A DNA stretch of 64,000 bases from Pseudomonadota bacterium (GTDB taxonomy: Bacteria > Pseudomonadota > Gammaproteobacteria > Xanthomonadales > Xanthomonadaceae), in contig JAFEEL010000007.1 of NCBI GenBank assembly GCA_018241125.1, positions 62,001 to 126,000 of the forward strand, read 5' to 3'. The stretch's first letter is position 1. Each line of letters opens with the position of its first letter. The notes under the pieces are model-generated. The model was not told where the DNA came from and did no database searches. It saw nothing but the letters and a program-made list of their open reading frames with translations. A program made the position numbers and the translations under genes. This document shows positions 50,433 to 60,111 of this stretch, in pieces.

Positions 50433-52211
50433 TCAGCGGATACCGTGCATCCAGCGCTTGATCAATGGGCTGAGCAGCAGGGCAACGGCGGCGGCGATCA
50501 GTCCCAGCCACAGCATGTTGTCGAACAGGTGGCCGTACTTCTGCTGGGCGACGGCCAGATCGATCTTCTGGCCTTCGGTGATGTCCAGCGCGGCCCAGCG
50601 CCCGAACATCGCCGCGGCCTGTTCGGACAGCGAGGTCGCCAGCCAGTACGCGCCCATCATCAAACCGACCACGCTGGCGACCGACAGTTGCGTCACCGCC
50701 GCCAAGCCGATCGGCGACAGCGTGATCTCGCCGATCTCCAGCACCACGTAGGCCAGCAGCAACCACCACACCGACGCGAGGTGGCCTTCGCTCACGGTGC
50801 CGTTGGCGGCGGCCAGCACGAGGAAGGACAGCCCGCAGAACGCTAGGCCGATGGCGTTCTTCAGCGGCTTGCTGGGGTTGCGTCCCCTGCGTTCGAGCCA
50901 GGGCCACAGCCAGCCGAACAAGGGTGTGAGCGCGACCAGCACGAACGAAGCCAGATATTCGAGCGACTCGGCCGTCTGCGGCAGCACCAGCACATCGCGC
51001 ACGAACAACACCACGCCGAGCAGCCCGACCGCGCTGACCAACCGACGCGCGACTTGCGGAGATGAGCGCAGCGCCAGCGCGACGGTCGGCGGCGCGAGCA
51101 CCAACGGAATCACGCACCACGGCCACGGCTTGCCGTTGATCTCGACCAGCCACGTCGGTAGCGCCGCCCACGGCCACGGCAGGTGCTGCGGGTCATAGAT
51201 CACGATGGACGGGAAAAAGTCCTTGGTCAGCATGTGCTCGGTGAACAGCAACCACGAGCCGTAGGTCTGTTCGTACATGGCGAAGAACAGCAGCGCGCTG
51301 GCGATGAAGAACACCACCGCCAGCATCTGTTCGCGCTGGACCTGCGTGCAGCGCGCAACCAGGTACCACGCCAGCCACAGCAGCCAGCCGGCAACCAGCG
51401 CGAACTGCACGTACAGCACGCCGTCACCGAGTTGCATCAGCGCCCAGATCGCCGGCAGCCCGAGCACCGCGCCCAGGTAGATCGTGGCTTCCACGGTGAG
51501 CGGCCCGAGCAGGCGGCGGCGCAGCTTGTCCGGATCCTTCGGTTCGGCGTGGCCTTGCAGGTATTTTTGCCCGCTGATGAACATGCCCAAGCCGGCAAGC
51601 ATGCCGATGCCCGCCGCGCCGAATCCATAACCCCAACCGTAGACCTCGCCCAGATACCCGCAGATCAGGCTGGAGAACAGCGCACCGACGTTGATGCCGG
51701 CGTAGAAGATGGTGAAGCCCGAGTCGATGCGCGGATCGTTTTCCGGGTAGAGCTTGCCGACGATGGTGGAGATGTTGGGCTTGAGGAAGCCCACGCCGCT
51801 GATGATCAGCGACAGCGACAGGTAGAACACGCCGAGTGCAAACTTGTCCTGGTGCACGACGCCGTTTGTCGTGGTGGCCGCGTGTCCCTCGTAGGCCATG
51901 CCCAGATGCCCAAGGCACAGCAGGATGCCGCCGAGCACCACCGCCTTGCGCATGCCCAGGAAGCGGTCGGCGAGGATGCCGCCGAGCAGCGGCACCGCGT
52001 ACACCATGCCGCCGTAAGCGCCGGTGACGACCAATCCCTGCGATTCGAGAAAGCCGTGGTGCTTGATCAGATACAGCAGCAACAGCGCCTTCATGCCGTA
52101 GAACGAGAAGCGCTCCCACATCTCGGTGAAGAAGCACACGTACAGGCCTTTGGGATGGCCGAACATCTCGTCGGGGCGCTCGCTGGGCACTGCGGTGGGC
52201 TGGACTGGCAT
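50433..52211 (-). CDS. POT-family proton-dependent oligopeptide transporter
   Basis: This 592-residue inner-membrane transporter has 12 to 14 helices. The family motif is TEMWERFSFYGMKALLLLYL with the ExxERF proton-coupling residues near the N-terminus; FYLSLSLIISGVGFLKPNIS and FTIFYAGINVGAL (second POT signature) follow. It imports di- and tripeptides. The ATG at 52211 is adopted because upstream residues translate a repeat. Divergent from the secreted S9 peptidase. Confidence 0.93.
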   Translation of the reverse strand: MPVQPTAVPSERPDEMFGHPKGLYVCFFTEMWERFSFYGMKALLLLYLIKHHGFLESQGLVVTGAYGGMVYAVPLLGGILADRFLGMRKAVVLGGILLCLGHLGMAYEGHAATTTNGVVHQDKFALGVFYLSLSLIISGVGFLKPNISTIVGKLYPENDPRIDSGFTIFYAGINVGALFSSLICGYLGEVYGWGYGFGAAGIGMLAGLGMFISGQKYLQGHAEPKDPDKLRRRLLGPLTVEATIYLGAVLGLPAIWALMQLGDGVLYVQFALVAGWLLWLAWYLVARCTQVQREQMLAVVFFIASALLFFAMYEQTYGSWLLFTEHMLTKDFFPSIVIYDPQHLPWPWAALPTWLVEINGKPWPWCVIPLVLAPPTVALALRSSPQVARRLVSAVGLLGVVLFVRDVLVLPQTAESLEYLASFVLVALTPLFGWLWPWLERRGRNPSKPLKNAIGLAFCGLSFLVLAAANGTVSEGHLASVWWLLLAYVVLEIGEITLSPIGLAAVTQLSVASVVGLMMGAYWLATSLSEQAAAMFGRWAALDITEGQKIDLAVAQQKYGHLFDNMLWLGLIAAAVALLLSPLIKRWMHGIR

Positions 52212-52519
52212 GCCGGCTTCCGGAACGGGATGGGCGAGTATAGCGATGGCGCGCGCGCGGGCGTGGTTCGACACGCCCCGCCTCGAACTGCGTTCTCGAC
52301 CGGGCCGGCTCACCCCGAACGGGAAATTGCCGGCGTGTCGAATTTCCGTTCGTGCTGAGGAGCCATCGAGGCGCGCAGCGCGATCGAGATGGCGTCTCGA
52401 ACCACGTTCCCGAGGCTCATGTGTCATTGACAGAGGCGGATGCCGTTCCGGCGTGACGCCGGCGTTACCATAGGCGCTTCAGCCCCGGCGCATCAGCGCC
52501 GTCCTCCAAGGAATCCGCC
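52212..52519. other. Divergent region with an intergenic repeat
   Basis: These 308 bp between the POT and S9 peptidase genes contain, at about 52258-52425, a repeat built of GGTTCGACACG, CTCACCCCGAACGG and its inverted partner CCGTTCGTGCTGAGG...TCTCGAACCAC. Promoters must lie at its edges; none is clear. Confidence 0.6.
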
Positions 52520-54622
52520 ATGCACCGTCCAACCCCGCGCCCACTGTTCCGCCTGTTGCCGATCCTGCTGGGCGTGTCACCGCTGTTGCTCGGTGCCGGC
52601 ATCGCCAGTGCCGCCGGCGCGCCGACGCCGAAGCAGCCGTTGACGGTGCAGGACATGATCCGACTCGACCGCATCTCCGAGCCGGCACTGTCGGCCGATG
52701 GCAGCCAGGTGGTGTTCTCGGTGGCCACGCTCGATGCCAGCGCCAACAAGCGTGACAACACGTTGTGGATCGGTGGCACCAAGCCCGGCGCGCCGGCCCC
52801 GCATCGCTTGCTGGTGCCGGGCATGGAAGGTGGGTCGGCGGCATTTTCTCCGGACGGCAAGGACGTGTATTTCGTGTCGGGCAAGTCCGGCTCCGATCAG
52901 ATCTGGCGGCAGCCAGCCGCCGGCGGGCCGGCGGTGCAGGTCACCAGCTACCCACTGGACGTGGGCGGCTTCAAGCTCTCGCCGGACGGCAAATCGCTGG
53001 CGTTGAGTTTTGCCGTATTCGCCCACTGCCACGATCTGGCCTGCACCCAGGCGCGGTTGAAGGCCAGAGAAGACAGCAAGGCGCGCGGGGTGGTGTTCGA
53101 CAAGATCTTCATCCGCCACTGGAGCACTTGGGCCGATGGCACGCGCAACCAGTTGTTCGTCGCCGCCATCGGCGCCGATGGCAAGGCGGCGGCCGAGCCC
53201 ACGCTGGTGAGCCGCGGCATCGACGGCGACATCCCCTCCAAACCGTTCGGTGACAGCAGCGAGTTTTCGTGGTCACCGGACGGCAAATCGCTGGCGTTCG
53301 ATGTGCGCATCGCCGGCAAGAGCGAGCCGTGGTCGACCAACTTCGACATCTACATCGTGCCCGCCGACGGCTCGTCGCCGCCACGCAACCTCACCGCCGC
53401 CAACCTCGCATGGGATGCCGGCCCGGTGTTCTCGCACGATGGCAAGACGCTGTATTACCGCGCGATGAAGACGCCCGCTTTTGAAGCCGACCGCTTCGGC
53501 CTGATGGCGATGGATCTGGCCAGCGGCGCGATCCGCGAGATCGATCCGGCCTGGGATCGTTCCGCCGGCAGCATCGTGCTCTCGCCCGATGGCAAGACCA
53601 TCTACAGCGATACCGACGACATCGGCCAGCACCCGTTGTTCGCGGTGGACATCGCCAGCGGCAAGGTGCGCAAGCTCGTTGCCGATGGGGCGGCCAGCCC
53701 GGTCGATGCCAAAGGCGGTGTGCTGCTGTACACGCGCAACTGGCTGAACTCGCCCGATCAGGTATTTGCGGCGCGTCTGGATGGCGCCGGCCAACGCCAG
53801 CTTTCGCACAACGACGATGCGATGCTGGCGCGGGTGGCCTGGGGCGAGTTCGAACAATTCTCGTTCCCGGGCTGGAACGACGAAACCGTGCATGGCTTCG
53901 TGGTCAAGCCGTGGAACTGGCAACCCGGGAAGACGTATCCGGTGGTGTACCTGATCCACGGCGGCCCGCAGGGCTCGTTCGGCAACGACTGGAGCTATCG
54001 TTGGAACCCGCAGTGGTACGCCAGTCAGGGCTATGCGGCGGTGATGGTGGATTTCCACGGCTCGGTCGGTTACGGGCAGGCCTTCACCAACGCCATCAGC
54101 CAGCACTGGGGCGACCGCCCGCTGGAAGACCTGCAAAAGGGCTGGGACGCGGCGTTGAAGAAATACGCCTTCCTCGATGGCAGCAAGGCCTGCGCGCTGG
54201 GCGCCAGCTACGGCGGCTACATGGTGTACTGGATGGCCGGCAACTGGAACACCCCGTGGAAGTGCCTGGTCGACCACGACGGGGTGCTCGACAACCGCAT
54301 GATGGGGTACGCGACCGAGGAGTTGTGGTTCTCCGAGCATGAAAACGGCGGCACGCCGTGGGCGAACCCGGAAGGCTACGAGCAGTTCAACCCGATCCGT
54401 TTCGTCAAGAACTGGCGCGTACCGATGCTGATCGTGCACAGCCAGCTCGACTTCCGCATTCCGGTCGAGCAGGGCATCGCCGCGTTCACCGCCTTGCAGC
54501 GCAAGGGCATCGAGTCGAAGTACCTGTATTTTCCGAACGAGAACCACTGGGTGCTGCACCCGCAGAACTCGGTGCAATGGCACGACACCGTGGCGGCGTG
54601 GCTCAAGCAGCACCTGCAATAG
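52520..54622 (+). CDS. Exported S9-family prolyl oligopeptidase-type peptidase
   Basis: This 700-residue enzyme has a signal peptide (ending ASAAGAP, about residue 33) and a WD40-like TolB/PD40 beta-propeller (about 50-430, with repeats of FSPDGKDVYFVS type). The C-terminal hydrolase has the serine S563 in GASYGGYM, an aspartate in SQLDFRIP and a histidine in NENHWVL. It cleaves peptides outside the cytoplasm (dipeptidyl or acylaminoacyl type cannot be told). Divergent from the POT transporter. Confidence 0.93.
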   Translation: MHRPTPRPLFRLLPILLGVSPLLLGAGIASAAGAPTPKQPLTVQDMIRLDRISEPALSADGSQVVFSVATLDASANKRDNTLWIGGTKPGAPAPHRLLVPGMEGGSAAFSPDGKDVYFVSGKSGSDQIWRQPAAGGPAVQVTSYPLDVGGFKLSPDGKSLALSFAVFAHCHDLACTQARLKAREDSKARGVVFDKIFIRHWSTWADGTRNQLFVAAIGADGKAAAEPTLVSRGIDGDIPSKPFGDSSEFSWSPDGKSLAFDVRIAGKSEPWSTNFDIYIVPADGSSPPRNLTAANLAWDAGPVFSHDGKTLYYRAMKTPAFEADRFGLMAMDLASGAIREIDPAWDRSAGSIVLSPDGKTIYSDTDDIGQHPLFAVDIASGKVRKLVADGAASPVDAKGGVLLYTRNWLNSPDQVFAARLDGAGQRQLSHNDDAMLARVAWGEFEQFSFPGWNDETVHGFVVKPWNWQPGKTYPVVYLIHGGPQGSFGNDWSYRWNPQWYASQGYAAVMVDFHGSVGYGQAFTNAISQHWGDRPLEDLQKGWDAALKKYAFLDGSKACALGASYGGYMVYWMAGNWNTPWKCLVDHDGVLDNRMMGYATEELWFSEHENGGTPWANPEGYEQFNPIRFVKNWRVPMLIVHSQLDFRIPVEQGIAAFTALQRKGIESKYLYFPNENHWVLHPQNSVQWHDTVAAWLKQHLQ

Positions 54623-54838
54623 CGCCGGCGACGGGAGCCCATTCGATTGGCTGGTTGCCGGCCGGAGCGCACTTGGGCAAGCCCTTCGGCGAGGCGCTCC
54701 ATCGCGGGTCGGCGCGCGGCGAACGCAACCGTTCACGGGCCCGTTCGCGGGCAGTGCAGTCCACGGTGAACGGGTGCTGGAGCCGCCGATCCAGCACCGG
54801 AAGACGAGCCTGCGTGCCCGCTCAGCGAAGCGGCGGGG
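54623..54838. other. Convergent intergenic region with hairpins
   Basis: No gene. Two inverted repeats are seen: CCGTTCAC (54729-54736) with GTGAACGG (54766-54773), and GTGCTGG with CCAGCAC (54774-54797). Either could end transcripts from the convergent S9 peptidase and corA genes; no U-tracts. Confidence 0.5.
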
Positions 54839-55840
54839 CTACAGCCAGCGGATGCGCCGCAGCCCGATGTACAAGATCACGCACACCAGCGTGGCCACAC
54901 CGATCAGGATGTGATAGCTGTAGCGGCCGTGCAGTTCGGGCATGTCCTGGAAGTTCATGCCGTACCAGCTCGCCATCAGCGTGGGCACCGCCAGCAGCGC
55001 GCCCCAACCGGCCATCCGCTTGAGCGTTTCGCCTTGCGCCACGGTGACCACCGCGAGGTTCACGCTCATCGCCGCGGTGAGCATTTCGCGCATGATGTCG
55101 GTGGCCTCGTTGACGCGCGCCACGTGGTCGGACACGTCGCGGAAGTAGATGCGCACCTCGTCACGAACCAGCGGTGCCGGCAGGCGCTGGATCTGGTTGA
55201 TCACGTCCTGCATCGGCGCTACCGCCATCTTCATCGCGGTCAGCTCCTGCTTGAGATCGTACAGATCGCGCAAGGTCTGGCGGCGATAGTCCTCGGCGAA
55301 GACGTCCTTCTCGAGTTTGTCGAGTTCGCGCTGGAAGTCCTGCACGACCGGCAGATAGTTGTCGACGATGAAATCCAGCGTGGCATACAGGGCAAAACTC
55401 GGCCCGTAGGCCATCATCGCGATCTCCCGCTCGCAGCGGTTGCGTGCCGGCGTGTGGGTCAGCGATGCGCCGTGACGTATCGTGACCAGATAGCGCTTGC
55501 CAAGGAACATGTGCGTCTCGCCAAACTGCACATGGCCGTGCACCGCCTGCGCGGTCTTGACCGCAATGAACTGCGACTGCCCGTAAGCTTCGACCTTGGG
55601 TCGCTGGTGCGCGGCGTGCGCGTCCTCCACCGCCAGATCGTGCAGGCCGAACTCCTCCTGCATCTGCTTCATGGTCGCCTCGTCGGGATCGTGCAGGCCG
55701 ACCCAGACGAAGCTGCCGTCGTCGCGCGCCAGCACGTCGCTGATTTGCGCAAAGTCGATCGGCGGCAGGCGCGTGCCGTTGGCGGCGTAGGCCACGCAAG
55801 CCACCACTTGTGCCGTCCCGCTCCCCGGATCTTCTTCCAT
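54839..55840 (-). CDS. corA: CorA-family magnesium/cobalt transporter
   Basis: This 333-residue protein has a large N-terminal cytoplasmic domain (VWVGLHDPDEATM, AVEDAHAAHQRPKVE) and two C-terminal helices with the GMN selectivity motif in SWYGMNFQDMPE after the first. A CorA channel would carry Mg2+ inward. The ATG at 55840 fits family length; it starts 22 nt after the DUF4105 stop, so both are likely one operon. Confidence 0.93.
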   Translation of the reverse strand: MEEDPGSGTAQVVACVAYAANGTRLPPIDFAQISDVLARDDGSFVWVGLHDPDEATMKQMQEEFGLHDLAVEDAHAAHQRPKVEAYGQSQFIAVKTAQAVHGHVQFGETHMFLGKRYLVTIRHGASLTHTPARNRCEREIAMMAYGPSFALYATLDFIVDNYLPVVQDFQRELDKLEKDVFAEDYRRQTLRDLYDLKQELTAMKMAVAPMQDVINQIQRLPAPLVRDEVRIYFRDVSDHVARVNEATDIMREMLTAAMSVNLAVVTVAQGETLKRMAGWGALLAVPTLMASWYGMNFQDMPELHGRYSYHILIGVATLVCVILYIGLRRIRWL

Positions 55841-55862
55841 GGCCAGTGCCTTGTGCGTGCGA

Positions 55863-57161
55863 TCAGTGGGTCGGCGCGGCGCTCGGGTGAGTCTTGCCGC
55901 GCCCATGCGCAGCGTATGCCAGCGCGAGGTGGATCGGCAAAAACAGCGCGATCCAGTCGCCGTTGCGCTGGATGCGGAAGGGGAGGAATTTCAGGAACAA
56001 CGCCGCCCCGGCGCTGATGGCCACCAGCAGCAGGAGGCGGCGATGCCAGAGCCCGGGCGGGCGCCCGCGCAACGACGACCAGGCGCCGGGCAGCAACAGC
56101 AGGCACAGCGGGCTGGTCAACAGGATGTTCTCGTTGCCGTAGATCGCCACGTGGCTGGTGAACGCCCAGATCCCCAGCAGGCCGCTGCCGAGCAGACCGC
56201 AGGTCAGCCAGAACATACCGGCAAGAACTGCGGTAGCGCGCGGAATGAAACGCCATCCGGCCAGAAATACCAGCGCCAGCGCCAGCCCGATGCCGACGAA
56301 CCACACCCGCCAGGCGGGAAAATCAGCCGGCGCCTCGGGCAGAAGCTGTGGCAACAGGCGTTGCTCGTCGCGTACCAGCGGCGTGCCGCGCGCGGTGCGC
56401 ACGGTGGCCAGCGTATCGTGCAGGCGCGAGGGGATGAAGGCTTCGTCCCACAGCGACAACGGGCGATCGGCATAGGGGCCGAGCGCGAAGTGCATCGACA
56501 ACCCGAGCCACCATTCCGGCGCTCCCAGCCGCACGGCTTCCGAGCGATACGTCAATCCGTGCGAAGGCGTGGTGGTCTGCGCGTGCAACTGCCCGTCGAG
56601 CGCGTAATCGATGGCGTCGCGCACGCGGGTGGTGCAGTCCTGGGTGAAGTAGTCGTAGTGGTAGCGCGCGTTTTCCGGGCGCGCATTCCATTGCAGGCGC
56701 TGTTGCAACTTCGTGGCTTGCGCCGGCGTCAAGTCGAGCCATTGCACCACCGCCCCGCGCCCGGCCTGCGCGTACTGCTGCAAGTCCTCGCGCGCCGGCA
56801 GCGCAACCAGCTGGTACATCGCGCGGCCCTGTACGAAGTGCAGGAAAAAGCCCGGCTCGTCCAGGTCGAAGTAGCCGAAGTTGTAGTCCATCGGCTCGCT
56901 GGCCGGATCGTCGGCGCGATTGTCCACGACGATGGCGTCGTGGCCGAAGCGCGACCAGTATTCGTCGCCCGGGCCCATCGTCAGCACGCCGATGCGCGGG
57001 GCGGCGAAGCCGTTGGTGGCGAAAGACAGTGCGATCAGCGCCCAGAGCCAGAGCCACGCGCTGCGTTGAAGCGCATGCAGGTTTCTTGCGCTCCTGCCAT
57101 GACGTTTTCGCAATCGGGCGATCGATCGCTGAAAGCATTCGTTCGCGGGCGCTGCATGCAC
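55863..57161 (-). CDS. DUF4105 membrane protein, start uncertain
   Basis: The protein has about 432 residues. After a first hydrophobic segment (LWLWALIALSFATNGFAAP) the periplasmic DUF4105 domain follows (GPGDEYWSRFGHDAIVV, FGYFDLDEPGFFLHFVQG, YHYDYFTQDCTTRVRDAID); the C-terminal third has five to six TM helices. The role is unknown. No good start is visible: the frame runs open through a minisatellite to 57308, GTG at 57161 is the choice here, and a CTG near the hydrophobic segment has AGGAG ahead. Confidence 0.75.
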   Translation of the reverse strand: MHAAPANECFQRSIARLRKRHGRSARNLHALQRSAWLWLWALIALSFATNGFAAPRIGVLTMGPGDEYWSRFGHDAIVVDNRADDPASEPMDYNFGYFDLDEPGFFLHFVQGRAMYQLVALPAREDLQQYAQAGRGAVVQWLDLTPAQATKLQQRLQWNARPENARYHYDYFTQDCTTRVRDAIDYALDGQLHAQTTTPSHGLTYRSEAVRLGAPEWWLGLSMHFALGPYADRPLSLWDEAFIPSRLHDTLATVRTARGTPLVRDEQRLLPQLLPEAPADFPAWRVWFVGIGLALALVFLAGWRFIPRATAVLAGMFWLTCGLLGSGLLGIWAFTSHVAIYGNENILLTSPLCLLLLPGAWSSLRGRPPGLWHRRLLLLVAISAGAALFLKFLPFRIQRNGDWIALFLPIHLALAYAAHGRGKTHPSAAPTH

Positions 57162-57288
57162 CGAGTCCCGAGTGCCGAGTGCCGAGTCCCGAATCCCGAA
57201 TCCCGAGTCCCGGGTTCCCGGGCCCCGCTCTCCGGTTACCGGCTCCCGGCTCCCGGTTTCCGGTTCCCGATCCACGATTCCCGCCACT
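57161..57288. repeat. Heptad minisatellite at the corC/DUF4105 junction
   Basis: Degenerate CCCGAGT/CCCGAAT/CCCGGTT heptads run from 57161 to about 57280, ending just before the corC stop (57289). On the minus strand they are an open frame that would extend the DUF4105 protein. Confidence 0.8.
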
Positions 57289-58146
57289 TCACCCACCGGT
57301 CTGCACACTCACGATCAACGCCTTCACGCGACGCGCGTCGGCATGCGAGACGCGGAAATGGAAGTGCCCCAGCGCCAGCTCCTCGCCCGCTTCGGGCAGG
57401 TGACCGATGGCGTCGGTGACCAAGCCACCGACGGTGTCGTATTCGTCATCAGGAAAGTCGGCGCCGAAGCGCTCGTTGAAATCGCCGATCGGGGTGAGCG
57501 CGTCGACCACGAACTGCCCATCGGCTTGCGCGGCGATCTGCGCGGCGGCGTCCGGTTCGTCGTGCTCGTCGTCGATCTCGCCGACGATTTCCTCCAGCAC
57601 GTCCTCGATGGTGACCAGCCCGGAGACTCCACCGTATTCGTCGACCACGATGGCCATGTGGTTGCGCGCGAGACGGAATTCCTTGAGTAGCACGTTGAGC
57701 GGCTTGGATTCGGGGATCAACACCGCCGGGCGCAGCAGTTCGCGGATGCTCGCCGGGCCGCCGTCGCTGACCACGCCACGCAGCAGATCCTTGGCCAGCA
57801 GGATGCCGAGGATCTCGTCCTTGTCCTCGCCGTGTACCGGAAACCGCGAATGCCCGGACTCGACGACCTTGTGCATCAAGTCGATGAAGCGAGCATCCGC
57901 CGGCAGCACCACCATCTGTGCGCGCGGAATCATCACGTCGGCAACGGTCTTTTCCGAAACGCCGATCGCGCCTTCCATCATCTTCAGCGTATCGGACGCG
58001 ATCAGGCCATCGCCCTGCGCTTCGCGCAGCAGTTCGATGAGCTCGGCGCGATTGCGCGGTTCGCCGGAAAACGCCTGGCTGAGGCGTTCGAGCCACGAGC
58101 GGCGATCCGGCGCCGGATGCTCGGGCGTTCGACTGTCGTCGGACAT
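57289..58146 (-). CDS. corC: CorC/HlyC family transporter-associated CBS protein
   Basis: This 285-residue protein has tandem CBS domains (about 65-190: VADVMIPRAQMVVL, HSRFPVHGEDKDEILGILLAKDLL) and a C-terminal CorC_HlyC domain (YDTVGGLVTDAIGHLPEAGE). E. coli YbeX/CorC lies after ybeY and is linked to magnesium efflux and ribosome health. Here it is separated from ybeY by a TPR gene. Start 58146. Confidence 0.94.
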   Translation of the reverse strand: MSDDSRTPEHPAPDRRSWLERLSQAFSGEPRNRAELIELLREAQGDGLIASDTLKMMEGAIGVSEKTVADVMIPRAQMVVLPADARFIDLMHKVVESGHSRFPVHGEDKDEILGILLAKDLLRGVVSDGGPASIRELLRPAVLIPESKPLNVLLKEFRLARNHMAIVVDEYGGVSGLVTIEDVLEEIVGEIDDEHDEPDAAAQIAAQADGQFVVDALTPIGDFNERFGADFPDDEYDTVGGLVTDAIGHLPEAGEELALGHFHFRVSHADARRVKALIVSVQTGG

Positions 58147-58320
58147 GGGTTTGCGTGGCGCGCCCAGATGGGCGGTGCGTCATTGTAGCGCAAGGGCGCG
58201 GTGGGGCAGGGAGCGGGAAGAGGGAAGAGGGAATCGCAACGCAAGCCCCTCTCCCAGCGGGAGAGGGGTTGGGGTGAGGGGCGACTCCTGCGCCAAAACG
58301 GCATGCAGCCGGGGTGCCGA
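58147..58320. repeat. Intergenic repeat upstream of corC
   Basis: GGGAGCGGGAAGAGGGAAGAGGG heptads near 58205-58232 precede a CCCCTCTCCC...GGGGTTGGGGTGAGGGG element at 58246-58281. It lies between the TPR gene stop and corC start, both minus strand. Confidence 0.7.
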
Positions 58321-60111
58321 TCAACCGTTCTGACCGAACACGTACTCCCCGGCCGCGGTGCGGTGCGCGCCATCGGGCGGGCCGTAGCGATCCCACAGTG
58401 CGGTCATGCCCACCGCGCGGGTGAAGTCGCGGAACGCCGGAGTTGCCCGCGCAGCCCGCATTGCCGGGCTCCAGATCATGTGGAAATACTGGGCGTCGTT
58501 GGTGGTACGGAAATCCCTGCCCAATGCCAGTACCCGGGTCATGTCGCCCATCTGGAACAGCGCATACATGATCGAGGATGGCATCCAGCGTGGTTGCGAG
58601 GCGAAGAAGCGATCGATCAGATCCAGCGCCGGCTGACGGTCGCGGACAGCGCCGTAAACGCCACGCGCCAGTATCGCTGGCGCGCCGTCTGGCAGGCCGG
58701 CACCGAGCACGCGCAAACCCTCGGTCAACTGCGCGATGGCCTCGTCGGTTTGTCCGCGTGCGGCGGCAACCAGGTGCATGCCGAGCGGTGCGTGCGCCAG
58801 TCCGACCTCGGCCGCTCTGCGCAGCATGGGCTCGGCGCGGTCGAGGTCGGCCACGAAGGCAAATTGCGTGCCGCGCCATAGCAGCGCGTTCGGGTACAAC
58901 GGGTCGATTTCCAGCGCGCGGTCGAGCATGGCGAGTCCACGCGCGGTGTAGCCGGTATTGATCAGGATCGAGGCGGCCCAGAACACCGCGGTGATGTCGT
59001 TCGGGTCGAGCGCCAGCGCGTGATCCATTGCCTGCCGGCTATCCACGAACCGGTGCTGCTGCGCATCATTCAGCCCCATCGCCGCGTACGGTTCAGCCAG
59101 TTTCGGGTCGAGTTCGCTGGCGCGCAGCGCCTCCTGCCGCACCTTTTCCGGGGCGTCGTCGGTGGCGTCGGGAACGTACACGGGTTCGATCGCTCGGATC
59201 GATGCCAGCCGTGCATGCGCACGAGCGTAAGCCGGGTCGAGTCGCAACGCTTGTTGCAGGCACGCGATCGCATCGGGGAAACGGCGACCGTCGCGACGGG
59301 CGAAGATGTCCGATGCCTTCAGGTACAACGCATAGGCTTCCGGATCGCGGGTGGCGACCGGCACCAGCCGTTGGGCGGCGTCGCCGTGCAGGATCACGTC
59401 CAGCTCGTGAGTGATGGCGCGGGCGATGTGCTCTTGCAGCTCGAAGATGTCCGTCAGTTCGCCGTCGTAACTTTCCGACCACAGGTGGTAGCCGTCGGCG
59501 GCGTGGATCAACTGCGCGGTGATGCGCACCTTCTGGCCGTGCTTGCGCACCGAGCCTTCGAGCACGTGCGCCACCCCGAGCGCGCGCCCGATCTCGCGCA
59601 GATCGGCGTTGCGGCCCTTGAAGGAGAACGCCGAAGTGCGGCCGGCGACTTTCAGATCCTTGAGCTTGACCAGTGCATTGAGGATTTCCTCGGCGATGCC
59701 GTCGGAGAAGTATTCCTGATCGTGGCTCGGCGACAGGTCGGCGAAGGCCAGCACCGCGATGGACTTGCGCGGCGCGGCTATCGGCGTGGCGGCAGGCGCA
59801 GCAGGCGCGGGCGCGGCCGATCCCGATGCGCTGGTCGACGCAACGACCGTTGTGGCATGGGATGCGGCGGCCGCCACGTCTTCCGGATCGCGTCGCACAC
59901 CGTCGGGGGTGATGTCGAAAAACCACGCCAGCACCAGCGCGACCGGGAATCCCAGCCCGACCAGCACCGTGACCATCGTTGGCAGCCATTCGGGCAGTTT
60001 CAGTTCCGGCGCGACGGTCGCGGCGACTTGGATCAGCACCCAACCGATCACCAGCCAGGCCGCGCCGACCTTGAACACCTTGCGGCGTTGCATTTCCTCG
60101 ATCAGGCGCAT
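58321..60111 (-). CDS. Membrane-anchored TolB-like/TPR protein
   Basis: This 596-residue protein starts with the conserved EEMQRRKVFKVGAAWLVIGW and two TM helices (about 15-35 and 45-65, FDITPDGVRRDPED after). A low-complexity Ala/Pro linker leads to a TolB-N/FlgO-like domain (IAVLAFADLSPSHDQEYFSDGIAEEI, cited by core) and then TPR repeats (about 270-520). Such proteins are abundant in xanthomonads and are often called adenylate-cyclase-like; no cyclase domain is present here. It interrupts the ybeY-corC order. Confidence 0.88.
   Translation of the reverse strand: MRLIEEMQRRKVFKVGAAWLVIGWVLIQVAATVAPELKLPEWLPTMVTVLVGLGFPVALVLAWFFDITPDGVRRDPEDVAAAASHATTVVASTSASGSAAPAPAAPAATPIAAPRKSIAVLAFADLSPSHDQEYFSDGIAEEILNALVKLKDLKVAGRTSAFSFKGRNADLREIGRALGVAHVLEGSVRKHGQKVRITAQLIHAADGYHLWSESYDGELTDIFELQEHIARAITHELDVILHGDAAQRLVPVATRDPEAYALYLKASDIFARRDGRRFPDAIACLQQALRLDPAYARAHARLASIRAIEPVYVPDATDDAPEKVRQEALRASELDPKLAEPYAAMGLNDAQQHRFVDSRQAMDHALALDPNDITAVFWAASILINTGYTARGLAMLDRALEIDPLYPNALLWRGTQFAFVADLDRAEPMLRRAAEVGLAHAPLGMHLVAAARGQTDEAIAQLTEGLRVLGAGLPDGAPAILARGVYGAVRDRQPALDLIDRFFASQPRWMPSSIMYALFQMGDMTRVLALGRDFRTTNDAQYFHMIWSPAMRAARATPAFRDFTRAVGMTALWDRYGPPDGAHRTAAGEYVFGQNG

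Noticed and set aside
58321-60111. Adenylate cyclase assignment of the TPR protein
   Set aside because: No cyclase catalytic domain is present; only the shared TolB-like and TPR regions are.
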